Shown: positions 1-6,559 of the stretch, piece after piece
How positions within the stretch are numbered: the first letter of the stretch is position 1
Layout: each line of letters begins with the position of its first letter
NCBI GenBank assembly: GCA_023430545.1
Contig: JAEZAF010000145.1
Coordinates: 1-28,037, forward strand
Source of the DNA: Chloroflexota bacterium
Lineage (GTDB): Bacteria; Chloroflexota; Anaerolineae; Aggregatilineales; Phototrophicaceae
Length of the DNA stretch: 28,037 nucleotides
Direction: 5' to 3'
The notes under the pieces: model-generated
Seen by the model: the letters and a program-made list of their open reading frames with translations, nothing else
Told to the model about the DNA's origin: nothing
Database searches by the model: none
Made by a program: the position numbers and the translations under genes

Positions 1-437
1 AGACGCTGGCCCTTGCCCAGCACCACCGGATACACCAGCAGGCGGATGCGATCGACCAGATTTTCGCGCAGCAGCGTCTGGATCAGGTTACCGCTGCCGT
101 GGACGTAGATGTCCCGGCCATCCTCTTCCTTCAGCTTGCGGACTTCTTCGATGTCGCGCAGGATCACGGAGTTGTTCCACTCGGCGTTTTCCAGCGTATT
201 GGAGACCACATACTTGCGGACGTTGTTGAAGAACGCGCCGCCGTCCTCATCGCCTCGTTCCGGCCATGCCTGTGCGAAACCATCATAGGTCACGCGGCCC
301 AGCAGCAGGGCATCGCTGGCTTCAGACTCTTCGCCTTTGAAGGCGGCGATCTCGTCGTTCCAGTAGGGGAAGGTCCACATCGGGCTTTCAATCACACCGT
401 CGAGCGAGATGAATTCGGTCACGATCAGGTTTCTCAT
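1..437 (-). CDS. RibD-C/DHFR-like reductase A (C-terminus beyond window edge)
   Basis: About 145 residues are visible before the gene runs off the left edge. The protein begins MRNLIVTEFISLDGVIES, the first strand and loop of the RibD C-terminal/dihydrofolate-reductase-like fold (PF01872 type). It continues with LLLGRVTYDGFAQAWP, KYVVSNTL and, at the edge, PVVLGKGQR, all hallmarks of the YyaP/YwjB-like branch. By family it is probably an NAD(P)H-dependent reductase of unknown substrate, cytoplasmic. The ATG at 437 is preceded by AAGGAAGAG at good spacing. It is the first gene of a transcript starting at the AraC-type promoter at 489-531, directly downstream of AraC gene 544-1236. Family is certain; function is inferred only. 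Confidence 0.9.
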   Translation of the reverse strand, partial: MRNLIVTEFISLDGVIESPMWTFPYWNDEIAAFKGEESEASDALLLGRVTYDGFAQAWPERGDEDGGAFFNNVRKYVVSNTLENAEWNNSVILRDIEEVRKLKEEDGRDIYVHGSGNLIQTLLRENLVDRIRLLVYPVVLGKGQR

Positions 438-488
438 GATTGTCTCTTCCTTTGTTGTGTGTGCTGTTTGTCTCTGGTTTATGACATT

Positions 489-531
489 AGTTTATGCCAG
501 CACGAGCGAAGAATCTTGTACAAAACCGACA
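489..531 (-). promoter_or_regulatory. AraC-type activator site 1 with promoter for reductase A
   Basis: On the coding strand the element reads TGTCGGTTTTGTACAAGAT (513-531). Its last bases form a poor -35 (AAGATT, 512-517), followed after exactly 17 bp by TAAACT as -10 (489-494). The weak -35 overlapped by a conserved box fits an activator-dependent promoter. The predicted transcript start is about 45 bp before the ATG at 437. Six related copies occur in the window. Confidence 0.65.
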
Positions 532-543
532 GCTTTTTCCAGC

Positions 544-1236
544 CTATTCTGCGGCCTGACTCTGGCGGAGGATCTGCGCCGGTGTCTGGCCGATGAAGCG
601 CCGCAGTGAGCGTGTCAGGTGCGGCTGATCGAAGTAACCCGCCTGATCGACCACATCCAGAATTGGGATGCCCTGCTCCAGCAGAGACTGCGCGAGGTGC
701 GCCCGCTGGATCTGGCGGATAGTCCCCTGTGTGACGCCCGTCACATGCTGAAAGCGTCGTTCAATCGAACGCGGCGACCACGGCAGCGGCTGATCCTCCA
801 GCGCGGCTTCGATCAGCGGCTCATAGGCCAGCAGACCCTCGCGAATCATACGGTGGATGAAGGTATCGACATTTTCGAAGGTTGGCAGTTCCCAGTTTGA
901 GCCGTGGAGCATAAAAGACTGGTTCGTCACATCCGGCAGATTGAGGCCGCCATCTACCATCTGACGTGTAGGCAGCACCGGGATAAATGTCCCCAGTCGC
1001 AGGATAATCCCCATCATCTCAGCCTCTTCCGGCACAGGGGCTGGCGATGCCTTCGTCTCCGGCCCGCGCAGTGTGACATACATCCGGCCCTGTTCATGGG
1101 TGAAGACGATCTCGTTTTGGACACCTGCGGTCGAAAGAAACGTCTCGCAGTCGTGTCCGGCACTGCTTGTGCGCCAGATCCCGCTGATCAGCGCGGACTC
1201 CGAAGACCGGTATTCAAAGTCGAAGGGTAGGACCAT
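544..1236 (-). CDS. AraC family transcriptional regulator 1
   Basis: 230 residues. An N-terminal domain of about 145 residues carries the family signatures VTLRGPET (54-61), LGTFIPVLP (81-89) and a W-ELP-FENVDTF stretch (115-126), followed by a C-terminal AraC DNA-binding domain. The first HTH recognition helix is around SPRSIERRFQ (154-163). The second HTH is at 191-222, with QPHLTRSLRRFIGQTP. By family it is a ligand-responsive activator. The gene ends 13 bp before activator site 1, and the next gene downstream is reductase A, so a local regulator-target pair is likely. Subclass with AraC 2: both carry RGPET-A-P-P in the N-terminal domain and RS-(E/Q)RR in HTH1. The ligand is unknown. Confidence 0.93.
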   Translation of the reverse strand: MVLPFDFEYRSSESALISGIWRTSSAGHDCETFLSTAGVQNEIVFTHEQGRMYVTLRGPETKASPAPVPEEAEMMGIILRLGTFIPVLPTRQMVDGGLNLPDVTNQSFMLHGSNWELPTFENVDTFIHRMIREGLLAYEPLIEAALEDQPLPWSPRSIERRFQHVTGVTQGTIRQIQRAHLAQSLLEQGIPILDVVDQAGYFDQPHLTRSLRRFIGQTPAQILRQSQAAE

Positions 1237-1291
1237 CGTCTGTAAGCCTTGGTATCTGACAGGGTTCTGAAATCCTTGAGACAGAACGCTT

Positions 1292-1297
1292 ATTGTA
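1292..1297 (-). promoter_or_regulatory. Probable -10 box (TACAAT) of AraC 1
   Basis: TACAAT on the minus strand lies about 56 bp upstream of the AraC 1 ATG. No good -35 is visible 17 bp further up, so this assignment is tentative. No copy of the AraC-type element fits here, so AraC 1 does not look autoactivated. Confidence 0.4.
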
Positions 1298-1335
1298 TCC
1301 GATTTCCATGCACCTTAAAGGCATCTGATGCCGGT

Positions 1336-1686
1336 TCAGGACTCCATCTCCGGCGTCCAGTTTTCCTGAATCATCTGCGGCACAGGGTGGATGTTGACCA
1401 TCAGCAGGTTGTGATCTGATCGGTTTTTGAACTCATGCCAGGTATTCGGCGGGATCACGATGACACTACCGCTGCTGATGCGCTGCATCTCACCGGCGAC
1501 GATCACCTCGATCTCGCCATCCAGCAGGATGAAGGTCTCTTCGTACGGGTGGCGATGCTTGTCTGCGCCTTTTCCGGGCGGGCTTTTGACCACAAAGAAC
1601 GAACTGGTCGCGCCGTGGAGATAGCCTTCAAATCGCGGCGAGCCGCCGCTGGCTGGTCTCAGGCTTTCAATGTCAATCAGATCCAT
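1336..1686 (-). CDS. Small cupin-domain protein
   Basis: 116 residues forming a single cupin barrel. Motif 1 is visible as HRHPYEETFILLDGEIEV (metal ligands H-x-H and the following Glu), and motif 2 as PPNTWHEFKN, which supplies the third His. The family includes small metal-binding isomerases, dioxygenases and sugar-binding sensors; stand-alone cupins of this length often act on small organic metabolites. The ATG at 1686 has GAAGGAAA upstream. It has its own -10 box at 1767-1772 and a strong hairpin at the start of its leader, so it is likely transcribed separately from the reductase B gene upstream. Substrate unknown. Confidence 0.9.
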   Translation of the reverse strand: MDLIDIESLRPASGGSPRFEGYLHGATSSFFVVKSPPGKGADKHRHPYEETFILLDGEIEVIVAGEMQRISSGSVIVIPPNTWHEFKNRSDHNLLMVNIHPVPQMIQENWTPEMES

Positions 1687-1732
1687 CGATAGTTTCCTTC
1701 GTGTGTAATGACGGTACAGTATCAGGACGCTG

Positions 1733-1758
1733 AAGGGGCGATACCAGCGTCGCCCCTT
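1733..1758 (-). repeat. Perfect 9-bp inverted repeat in cupin leader
   Basis: AAGGGGCGA (1733-1741) and TCGCCCCTT (1750-1758) are separated by 8 bp. On the transcribed strand the hairpin would form at the very 5' end of the cupin mRNA, since the -10 box is at 1767-1772. No U-run follows it on either strand, so it is not an intrinsic terminator. It may be a 5' stabiliser or a repressor operator just past the start site. Confidence 0.6.
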
Positions 1759-1766
1759 AGAGATCT

Positions 1767-1772
1767 ATTATA
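1767..1772 (-). promoter_or_regulatory. -10 box (TATAAT) for cupin gene
   Basis: A perfect TATAAT on the minus strand, inside GGGTTATAATAG, lies 81 bp upstream of the cupin ATG and between it and the stop of reductase B (1805). The base region 17 bp upstream, TGTTTC, is a weak -35. Confidence 0.55.
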
Positions 1773-1804
1773 ACCCGTTGTGATATCTTGAAACAGAGAA
1801 GAGA

Positions 1805-2398
1805 TTACCCCGCCTGTACCCCTTCAGAAACAGGCGCGCCGCTGTCAGACGCCGCTGTATCCGAGACATACGTCAGCAGGATGACACCCGACGCAAACGT
1901 CTGCGTACCGGTCAGTTTCAGCTTCACATCGGCGCCATCCGGGAACAGGTGCTTGCCCTTCCCAACCACCACCGGATGCACCATCAACTGATATTCGTCG
2001 ATCAGGCCGGTCGGCAGCAGTGAGGCGATGAGTGTGCCGCTGCCGGTGATCGCGATCACGCCGTCGGTGTCCTGCTTTAGTTTCGAAATCGCGTCCACCA
2101 CATCGCCGCTGATGATCGTCGTATGGTTCCAGTCGGTGCTTTGCAGCGTATTCGAGACGACATACTTCGGCGCACTGTTCAGCTTATCAGCGATGCCATA
2201 CTCGTTATTCTTCATGTGCGGCCAGACTCCGGCCATTTCATCGTAGGTGTTGCGACCGTACAGCAGCACATCCGCCCCCAGAAGCTGCTCCATCGTGGCC
2301 GCGCCCATGTCTTCGTTGATGTAGGACATATGCCAGTTCTGCGGCGTCTCGATCACACCATCCAGTGAGATAAATTCCGAGACAACGATCTTCGCCAT
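1805..2398 (-). CDS. RibD-C/DHFR-like reductase B
   Basis: 197 residues, normal for the family. Signatures in order: FISLDGVIETP (9-19), YGRNTYDEMAGVWP (47-60), KYVVSNTL (78-85), ITGSGTLIASLL (117-128), GLIDEYQLMVHPVVVGKGKHLF (from 131). These are the strands and nucleotide-binding loops of the RibD C-terminal domain. The last 20 or so residues (SDTAASDSGAPVSEG) are a polar tail not shared with the other copies. ATG at 2398 with GAGGGG upstream. The gene is driven by activator site 2 (2463-2505) and insulated from the upstream gene by the terminator at 2541-2574. It is a probable cytoplasmic reductase; substrate unknown. Confidence 0.92.
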   Translation of the reverse strand: MAKIVVSEFISLDGVIETPQNWHMSYINEDMGAATMEQLLGADVLLYGRNTYDEMAGVWPHMKNNEYGIADKLNSAPKYVVSNTLQSTDWNHTTIISGDVVDAISKLKQDTDGVIAITGSGTLIASLLPTGLIDEYQLMVHPVVVGKGKHLFPDGADVKLKLTGTQTFASGVILLTYVSDTAASDSGAPVSEGVQAG

Positions 2399-2462
2399 GT
2401 GATTTTTCCCCTCAGTGTGCAGTCACAGCGGTCATTTGTAAGCCAGTCATTTAAGCGTATCT

Positions 2463-2505
2463 ATCGTAAGACAGATCGGCCATGCGGTCTTGAACAGAAG
2501 CGACA
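2463..2505 (-). promoter_or_regulatory. AraC-type activator site 2 with promoter for reductase B
   Basis: Coding-strand element TGTCGCTTCTGTTCAAGAC (2487-2505) overlaps the -35 AAGACC (2486-2491). The -10, TACGAT (2463-2468), follows after 17 bp. The predicted start is about 58 bp before the ATG at 2398. No AraC gene is adjacent, so a regulator would have to act in trans. Confidence 0.65.
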
Positions 2506-2540
2506 TCAGGATACGGGCATGTACCGGCGAGACGGCGTCC

Positions 2541-2574
2541 GGAAAACGAAAAACGGACGCGAGAGTGCGTCCGT
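2541..2574 (-). terminator. Intrinsic terminator after the DUF1905/YdeI-like gene
   Basis: On the minus strand, arms ACGGACGC and GCGTCCGT (8 bp perfect, 6-nt loop) are followed by TTTTTCGTTTTCC. It lies 37 bp after the stop codon of the gene at 2611-3063 and ends that transcript before activator site 2. Confidence 0.85.
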
Positions 2575-2610
2575 CCTGTAGAAGTTGAATTGTGCAAATT
2601 CGAAGGCGTG

Positions 2611-3063
2611 TCAGACCTTACCTTCGCGGAAGCCGCTGACCGATTTCTCGATGCGGCGCTGGCGCGTTTCGGCGGTTTTGGCCTGCTCAATCGCCTCGAC
2701 ATGCCGCCGCTGGTTACTGTAGGACAATCCTTCGAAGAAGCGATTCGCCTCAGGTTCGGCCTCGAGCGCTGCAGCCAGATCATCCGGCACCGTGACGGTA
2801 CGCGGCTCAGTATCGAGTTCCAGCTCCAGCTCGACTTCATCTCCACCGGCGACACCTGCCCCGGCGCGATTCTCCGCGCTCAGTGACAGCAGGTATGCAC
2901 CGCCCATCGGTGCGATGCTGCTGCGATAGGTATAACCGCCGTTGACCGTCACCTTCACCGGCGGACGCTTGCCTGATCCAAGCTGCATGACGATCTCTTC
3001 AGGCACTTCAAAGCCAGTAGTGTTTTTACCGCTCTGCTGGACAGTGGTGCGAAATTTAGCCAT
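2611..3063 (-). CDS. DUF1905 / YdeI-like (OmpD-associated type) protein
   Basis: 150 residues from MAKFRTTVQ. The N-terminal half is a DUF1905 small beta barrel: TGFEVPEEIV, then VKVTVNGGYTYRSSIAPMGGAYLLSLSAE. It is followed by an acidic strand ELELELDTEPRTVTVP. The C-terminal half is a YdeI-like helical tail with the signature FFEGLSYSNQRRHVEAIEQAKTAETRQRRI. A longer in-frame start exists at 3153, but ATG 3063 has a perfect AGGAGG seven bases upstream and starts the conserved domain. Function of the family is unknown. The gene follows DUF1801 gene 3146-3487 and is closed by the terminator at 2541-2574. Confidence 0.9.
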   Translation of the reverse strand: MAKFRTTVQQSGKNTTGFEVPEEIVMQLGSGKRPPVKVTVNGGYTYRSSIAPMGGAYLLSLSAENRAGAGVAGGDEVELELELDTEPRTVTVPDDLAAALEAEPEANRFFEGLSYSNQRRHVEAIEQAKTAETRQRRIEKSVSGFREGKV

Positions 3064-3119
3064 GACGTTTCCTCCTGCAGGGTTCAGAGATGGATGTACG
3101 AGATCACCACATGAGCGTG

Positions 3120-3138
3120 GGACACGGCTGCCGTGTCC
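3120..3138. repeat. 8-bp inverted repeat between DUF1801 and DUF1905 genes
   Basis: GGACACGG and CCGTGTCC are separated by CTG. The hairpin lies 8 bp after the DUF1801 stop and about 57 bp before the DUF1905 start. There is no U-tract, so it is more likely an intercistronic processing or stabilising hairpin than a terminator. Confidence 0.5.
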
Positions 3139-3145
3139 GCCTGTG

Positions 3146-3487
3146 CTAGCCATTGGCCTGCTTCGTCAGCGCGGCCAGCAGATCGTAATCGACCTCCTGC
3201 CCTTCGCGGATTTTGATCGTCCTGCGGTCGCCAGTGTCGGAAGACTCGAACAGGCCCTCAGGCGTTTCCAGTGACTGTGCGTTGAAGATCGTATAGCTCA
3301 CCCAGGCTTTGGCGGGGCCAAGCACGCCGACATACTGCTTGCCCTTCATGAAATGCGGCTTGCCATACTGTATACGCTCAATCACTTCCGGGACAGACTG
3401 GTGGATGGTCTCTCGGATACGCTGGCAGACATCCGCCTGCCACGGCTGATTGAGCTTATTGATATAAGTGGTGATTTCGTCATTCAT
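3146..3487 (-). CDS. DUF1801 (YdhG-like) protein 1
   Basis: 113 residues, single DUF1801 domain. Visible signatures are YINKLNQPWQADVCQRIRETI near the N-terminus, the VIERIQYGKPHF box (35-46), then a beta sheet core with VGVLGPAKAWVSYTIF and a C-terminal KIREGQEVDYDLLAALTKQA helix. Members are small cytoplasmic proteins of the iron-chaperone-like (Fra/YdhG) fold; the role here is unknown. ATG 3487 with AGGAGA upstream. Its promoter, activator site 3, overlaps the 3' end of AraC 2, making it the likely direct target of that regulator. Confidence 0.9.
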   Translation of the reverse strand: MNDEITTYINKLNQPWQADVCQRIRETIHQSVPEVIERIQYGKPHFMKGKQYVGVLGPAKAWVSYTIFNAQSLETPEGLFESSDTGDRRTIKIREGQEVDYDLLAALTKQANG

Positions 3488-3533
3488 CGGGCTGTCTCCT
3501 GAGCATTCAATCCGGTCGTTATTGATTGATCTC

Positions 3534-3576
3534 AGGATAGCCTATTCGAAGAGTGCCGTCTTGAATAAAAACGACA
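3534..3576 (-). promoter_or_regulatory. AraC-type activator site 3 with promoter for DUF1801 gene
   Basis: Coding-strand element TGTCGTTTTTATTCAAGAC (3558-3576), identical to site 4. The -35 AAGACG (3557-3562) is followed after 17 bp by -10 TATCCT (3534-3539). The element is embedded in the last codons of AraC 2 (stop at 3542). Confidence 0.7.
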
Positions 3577-4255
3577 TCGTCTGCGCAGTCTCGTCATTGA
3601 GGATCTGGGCGGGGGTTTGTCCCATGTACTGCTTCAGTGAGCGCGTGAGGTGCGGCTGATCGGCATAACCAGCCTGATCGACCACATCGAGTATTGGCAT
3701 CCCCTGCCGCAGCAGGAGGGTGGCGTAACGGGCGCGGTCGATCTGATAGGCCGTACTGTGTGTGATACCGGTCGCACGCAGATACCGGCGCTGTACCGAT
3801 CGCAGCGAGATATCCTGCGGCTGGTTGTACAGCACCGAATCAACGACTGTTTCCTTTACCAGCAGGCCTTCGCGCACCAGTCGTTCGACAAAGGCATCGG
3901 CATTTTCATAGTTGGGGAATTCCCACGCCTCACCGTTCAACTGAAACGTCCTGCTTATGCCTTCCGGCAGGGTTATCGCACCATCGACGAGACTGCTGGC
4001 AGGGATGAGGGGCATGAACGTCCCGAATTTGAATACGATGCCCACGATTTCTTCATGCTCCGGGCAGGGGACCGGTGTGGCGGTCGTCTCCGGCCCACGC
4101 ACCGTGAGATTCATCCGGTCGCCTTCTTTCCAGACGCTCATCTGCCAGTGGCTGAGCGCAACCGAGGTGAAGATACCGGGATCAGGGCACTGGCTGCGCC
4201 AGATGCGTTCAACATACGGGGAATCGGAGAATCGTTCTTCAAAGATGAGTTTCAC
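3542..4255 (-). CDS. AraC family transcriptional regulator 2
   Basis: 237 residues starting at GTG 4255, chosen because GGAGA lies eight bases upstream and the protein then starts like its paralogs (VKLIFEERFSDSPYVERIW). A TTG at 4276 is the only longer alternative. The N-terminal domain has SHWQMSVW, LTVRGPETTATPVP and FGTFMPLIP. The AraC domain has HTH1 helix LRSVQRRYLRATG (151-163) and HTH2 DVVDQAGYADQPHLTRSLKQYMGQTPAQI (from 190). The C-terminus is extended by ETAQTMSFLFKTALFE, encoded by the downstream activator site itself, unlike AraC 1 and 3, which stop before theirs. It probably activates the DUF1801 gene at 3146-3487. Confidence 0.92.
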   Translation of the reverse strand: MKLIFEERFSDSPYVERIWRSQCPDPGIFTSVALSHWQMSVWKEGDRMNLTVRGPETTATPVPCPEHEEIVGIVFKFGTFMPLIPASSLVDGAITLPEGISRTFQLNGEAWEFPNYENADAFVERLVREGLLVKETVVDSVLYNQPQDISLRSVQRRYLRATGITHSTAYQIDRARYATLLLRQGMPILDVVDQAGYADQPHLTRSLKQYMGQTPAQILNDETAQTMSFLFKTALFE

Positions 4256-4348
4256 GCTTCTGTCTCCGTGTGACAACCGTCCGATACGAGGCAGCGCCCT
4301 GAAAAGCGCGAAAATTACAGCGAATGGCGAACATGTTCATGCTTACCC

Positions 4349-4354
4349 ATTATA
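4349..4354 (-). promoter_or_regulatory. -10 box (TATAAT) for AraC 2
   Basis: Perfect TATAAT on the minus strand (GCGCTATAATGGG) about 94 bp before the GTG start. The -35 region is weak. It sits just past the stop of the DUF4177-like gene (4389). Confidence 0.55.
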
Positions 4355-4388
4355 GCGCAATCCGGTGACACGATGACCGTCGGCGGTT

Positions 4389-4643
4389 TTAATTCAACGC
4401 CTGCTGCATCAGCGGACGCTTGAAGTAAAACTGCTGGCCGAGGCCGTCCGACAGCGGGATAGTGTAAAAGCCGCACATTTCCCATCCCTGCGAACCAAGC
4501 TGTGCAATCGCCGCGCCTAACTGGTTGGTGTCGAGGTTCATGCAGTCGGGCTTTCCGCTTTCCCGCAGAATCGATACCGTGAGCATCCGATTTTCCTGTT
4601 TCTGCGTGGTGACCATCGTGCAGTATTGCCATCGGATGTCCAT
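4389..4643 (-). CDS. DUF4177-like small protein
   Basis: 84 residues from MDIRWQYCTMV. The layout is typical of DUF4177: a W-x-Y beta strand at the N-terminus, a central LGAAIAQLGSQGWEMCGFYTIPL segment, and a QFYFKRPL end strand. The family has no established role. ATG 4643 has AGGAG nine bases upstream; longer in-frame starts (4682, 4803) lack a ribosome site. The gene has its own activator site 4 (4695-4737), so it is part of the same putative regulon although no AraC gene lies directly upstream. Confidence 0.8.
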   Translation of the reverse strand: MDIRWQYCTMVTTQKQENRMLTVSILRESGKPDCMNLDTNQLGAAIAQLGSQGWEMCGFYTIPLSDGLGQQFYFKRPLMQQALN

Positions 4644-4694
4644 GCTTCTGCTCCTGTGTGGGGATTTCACGCCATACATCAACGCATTTCAGCC

Positions 4695-4737
4695 AGCATA
4701 GCCGAATCCGCCTGCCCTGTCTTGAATAAAAACGACA
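4695..4737 (-). promoter_or_regulatory. AraC-type activator site 4 with promoter for DUF4177-like gene
   Basis: Coding-strand element TGTCGTTTTTATTCAAGAC (4719-4737), same 19 bp as site 3. The -35 AAGACA (4718-4723) is followed after 17 bp by -10 TATGCT (4695-4700). Start site about 45 bp before the ATG at 4643. Confidence 0.7.
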
Positions 4738-4835
4738 GGTTTTCGTGTGAGATAGCAAAAGCAGCCAACCGGACGCAAACACCTGAGCAGGACACAGCCC
4801 CACTCAGGTGACCTGAAACAGATACGGAGTCTGAC

Positions 4836-5768
4836 TCAGGGAGTTGGCGTATCAAGGAACGGAGTAATCACTGGCAGAAGTACATCACCACGAAACAGGA
4901 TGCCATAGTGCCCGGTTCCCGGAACGATTGCCAACTGCGATGCTGGAAGCGCTGGCGCGAAGTCACCGGCGATGCCACCGCCAAGCAGATGAAAGAATTC
5001 GAGCGCATGTGCAGGCTGAACACTGTCGGAGTCGCTGACGATCAGCAGTACAGGCATCTCCAGTGCGGCCGCGTCCTCAGACCAATCGTAGTCCTGCGCC
5101 ATCATTTCACCCACCTTGCCAACCAGCGCAGGCCAACCCGCTTCGACATCCGGCGCGACACTGGCGAAGAACTGATACATCGGGGTCTCCAGCATCATCG
5201 CGGCGGCCTCGGCATTCATGCCTGACATGCCCGCCAGCACTTCAGGGTACCAGCCATCACGGCTGAAGACGGTCGAGACCAGCACCAGCCTGCGGACAAT
5301 CTCTGGATGACGAATAGCGGTTTGCAGTGCGACACTGCCCCCAAGCGAGAAGCCGAGCACATCGACCGTTTCGAGACCAAGCTCCTCCACCAGCGCAGCG
5401 ACATCGTCGGCCATCGCCTCAAAGCTCATGGGGCGGTCAATATCCGCTGTATGGCCGTGCGCCTGAAGCTCAACCGCGATCACCTGACGGGTCTGTGCAA
5501 ACAGCGGCAGTAACTGGCTGAAATCCACCGTCCCACCTAATCCGCCATGAAGCAGGACCAGTGGCTGGCCGCCCTCTCCATGAATCTCGTAGTAGAGGCT
5601 GAGGCCGTTCACCTCCGCATAACCGGTCAATGGTGCTGCCCCAGGTGTTTCGGCTGTCTCTGTCGCTTCAGGTGTCTCTGCCGGGACTTCCTGTGCGAGT
5701 GCAAAAACGGATGTCGCCAGTACAGTCACGACAATAGCTGCAAGTCTGATAAAGGTTCTGAGTAGCAT
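4836..5768 (-). CDS. Exported alpha/beta hydrolase 1
   Basis: 310 residues from MLLRTFIRLAAIV. Residues 5-25 are a hydrophobic signal segment ending FALAQE, followed by an acidic low-complexity linker (ETPEATETAETPG) and then the hydrolase domain. Oxyanion-loop LLHGG is at 72-76 and the nucleophile elbow GFSLGG puts Ser at 141. A late Asp (LLIVSDSDS) and His (PGTGHYG) complete the triad. ATG 5768 is preceded by GGGGAG; the upstream ATG at 5795 is not. It is a probable secreted or lipid-facing esterase, lipase or haloperoxidase-like enzyme. It is a close paralog of 11586-12524 (shared HG-TADIDRP segment). Promoter is activator site 5. Confidence 0.92.
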   Translation of the reverse strand: MLLRTFIRLAAIVVTVLATSVFALAQEVPAETPEATETAETPGAAPLTGYAEVNGLSLYYEIHGEGGQPLVLLHGGLGGTVDFSQLLPLFAQTRQVIAVELQAHGHTADIDRPMSFEAMADDVAALVEELGLETVDVLGFSLGGSVALQTAIRHPEIVRRLVLVSTVFSRDGWYPEVLAGMSGMNAEAAAMMLETPMYQFFASVAPDVEAGWPALVGKVGEMMAQDYDWSEDAAALEMPVLLIVSDSDSVQPAHALEFFHLLGGGIAGDFAPALPASQLAIVPGTGHYGILFRGDVLLPVITPFLDTPTP

Positions 5769-5806
5769 ATCGGTCTCCCCTTTTTTGAGTGTCAAGCGAT
5801 AGCTGA

Positions 5807-5849
5807 ATCATATTCCAGACCGGGGAATGGGTCGTGAACAGAAACGACA
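5807..5849 (-). promoter_or_regulatory. AraC-type activator site 5 with promoter for alpha/beta hydrolase 1
   Basis: Coding-strand element TGTCGTTTCTGTTCACGAC (5831-5849) differs from the consensus at three positions. The -35 ACGACC (5830-5835) is followed after 17 bp by -10 TATGAT (5807-5812). A short hairpin, CAGCC with GGCTG, sits just upstream (5848-5863) and may end the reductase C transcript. Confidence 0.62.
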
Positions 5850-5902
5850 GCCGCTGAGGGCTGCCGTTCAATTTACAGGCTGAAAATCAGAGCGCTCTGA
5901 CC

Positions 5903-6475
5903 TTAGGATTCTGCTGGTGCGTAGCGCAGGGCGACCATTCGACCGCTGAAGGTCTTCGCTTCCAGCAGTCTAAGGTTCACCGGTGGATGCTCCTGACTGA
6001 AAAGGCGCTGTCCACCGCCGAGGATCACCGGGTTGACGTTCAGCCGGTATTCATCGATCAGGCCGAACTGCATCAGCGACTGGGCAAGTGTGGCACTGCC
6101 GAGCAGCCAGATATCCTTACCGGGCTGCTGCTTGATCTTCGTGACTTCGTCCTTCACGTTATCGCTGATGATCACCGTATTGGCCCAGTCAGCGCTTTTC
6201 AGCGTAGTGGACACCACGTATTTGGTGGCAGCATCCGCCCAGCGGGCATGATTACGATCCGCCTCGGTGCTTTCGGGATTGGAGAGCACCGTCGGCCAGT
6301 AACCGGCCATCATCTCATAGGTGCTGCGCCCGTACATTGCGGCATCGGTACTGGCATGCAGATCGTGCGAGTACTGCTCCACCTCGGGGTTGTAGACAAT
6401 CCAGTCCATCTCACCGTTGGGACCGGCTACATAACCGTCGAGCGAGACGTGCATCAGGAAGATGATTTTGCGCAT
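5903..6475 (-). CDS. RibD-C/DHFR-like reductase C
   Basis: 190 residues. MRKIIFLMHVSLDGYVAGP starts the fold; GEMDW (21-25) is typical of the Y-A-G-P-N-G-E-x-D-W subgroup shared with reductase G. Then come MYGRSTYEMMAGYWP (47-61), KYVVSTTLKSADW, DIWLLGSATLAQSLMQ, and LIDEYRLNVNPVILGGGQRLF. ATG 6475 is chosen because AAGGAG lies eight bases upstream; the ATG at 6499 lacks one. It is a probable NAD(P)H-dependent reductase. It lies directly downstream of AraC 3 and is driven by activator site 6. Confidence 0.92.
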   Translation of the reverse strand: MRKIIFLMHVSLDGYVAGPNGEMDWIVYNPEVEQYSHDLHASTDAAMYGRSTYEMMAGYWPTVLSNPESTEADRNHARWADAATKYVVSTTLKSADWANTVIISDNVKDEVTKIKQQPGKDIWLLGSATLAQSLMQFGLIDEYRLNVNPVILGGGQRLFSQEHPPVNLRLLEAKTFSGRMVALRYAPAES

Positions 6476-6512
6476 GGGTGTACTCCTTAAGTTGTTCATC
6501 CGTGATAGCTAC

Positions 6513-6555
6513 AGGATAGAACATCTCAGGGGCACGGTCTTGAATAAAATGGCCA
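6513..6555 (-). promoter_or_regulatory. AraC-type activator site 6 with promoter for reductase C
   Basis: Coding-strand element TGGCCATTTTATTCAAGAC (6537-6555), class-II variant in which the distal half is GGCCA in place of TGTCG. The -35 AAGACC (6536-6541) is followed after 17 bp by -10 TATCCT (6513-6518). It starts 5 bp after the AraC 3 stop. Confidence 0.68.
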
Positions 6556-6559
6556 ACTT

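Noticed and set aside
1780..1800. Eighth copy of the AraC-type element upstream of the cupin gene (TCTGTTTCAAGAT)
   Set aside because: The distal half is not conserved and the distance to TATAAT is 11 bp rather than 17, so the promoter geometry of the other seven does not hold.
3558..3576. T-tract in the shared element as the tail of an intrinsic terminator
   Set aside because: No stable GC stem precedes the TTTTT at most of the seven sites, and the conserved bases on both sides are not explained by termination.
3650..4273. Plus-strand 207-codon frame opposite AraC 2 (and similar frames opposite AraC 3, AraC 4 and reductases)
   Set aside because: All lie in the antisense register of recognised proteins and repeat the same RLIGI-SLID type start because they are complements of the conserved HTH2.
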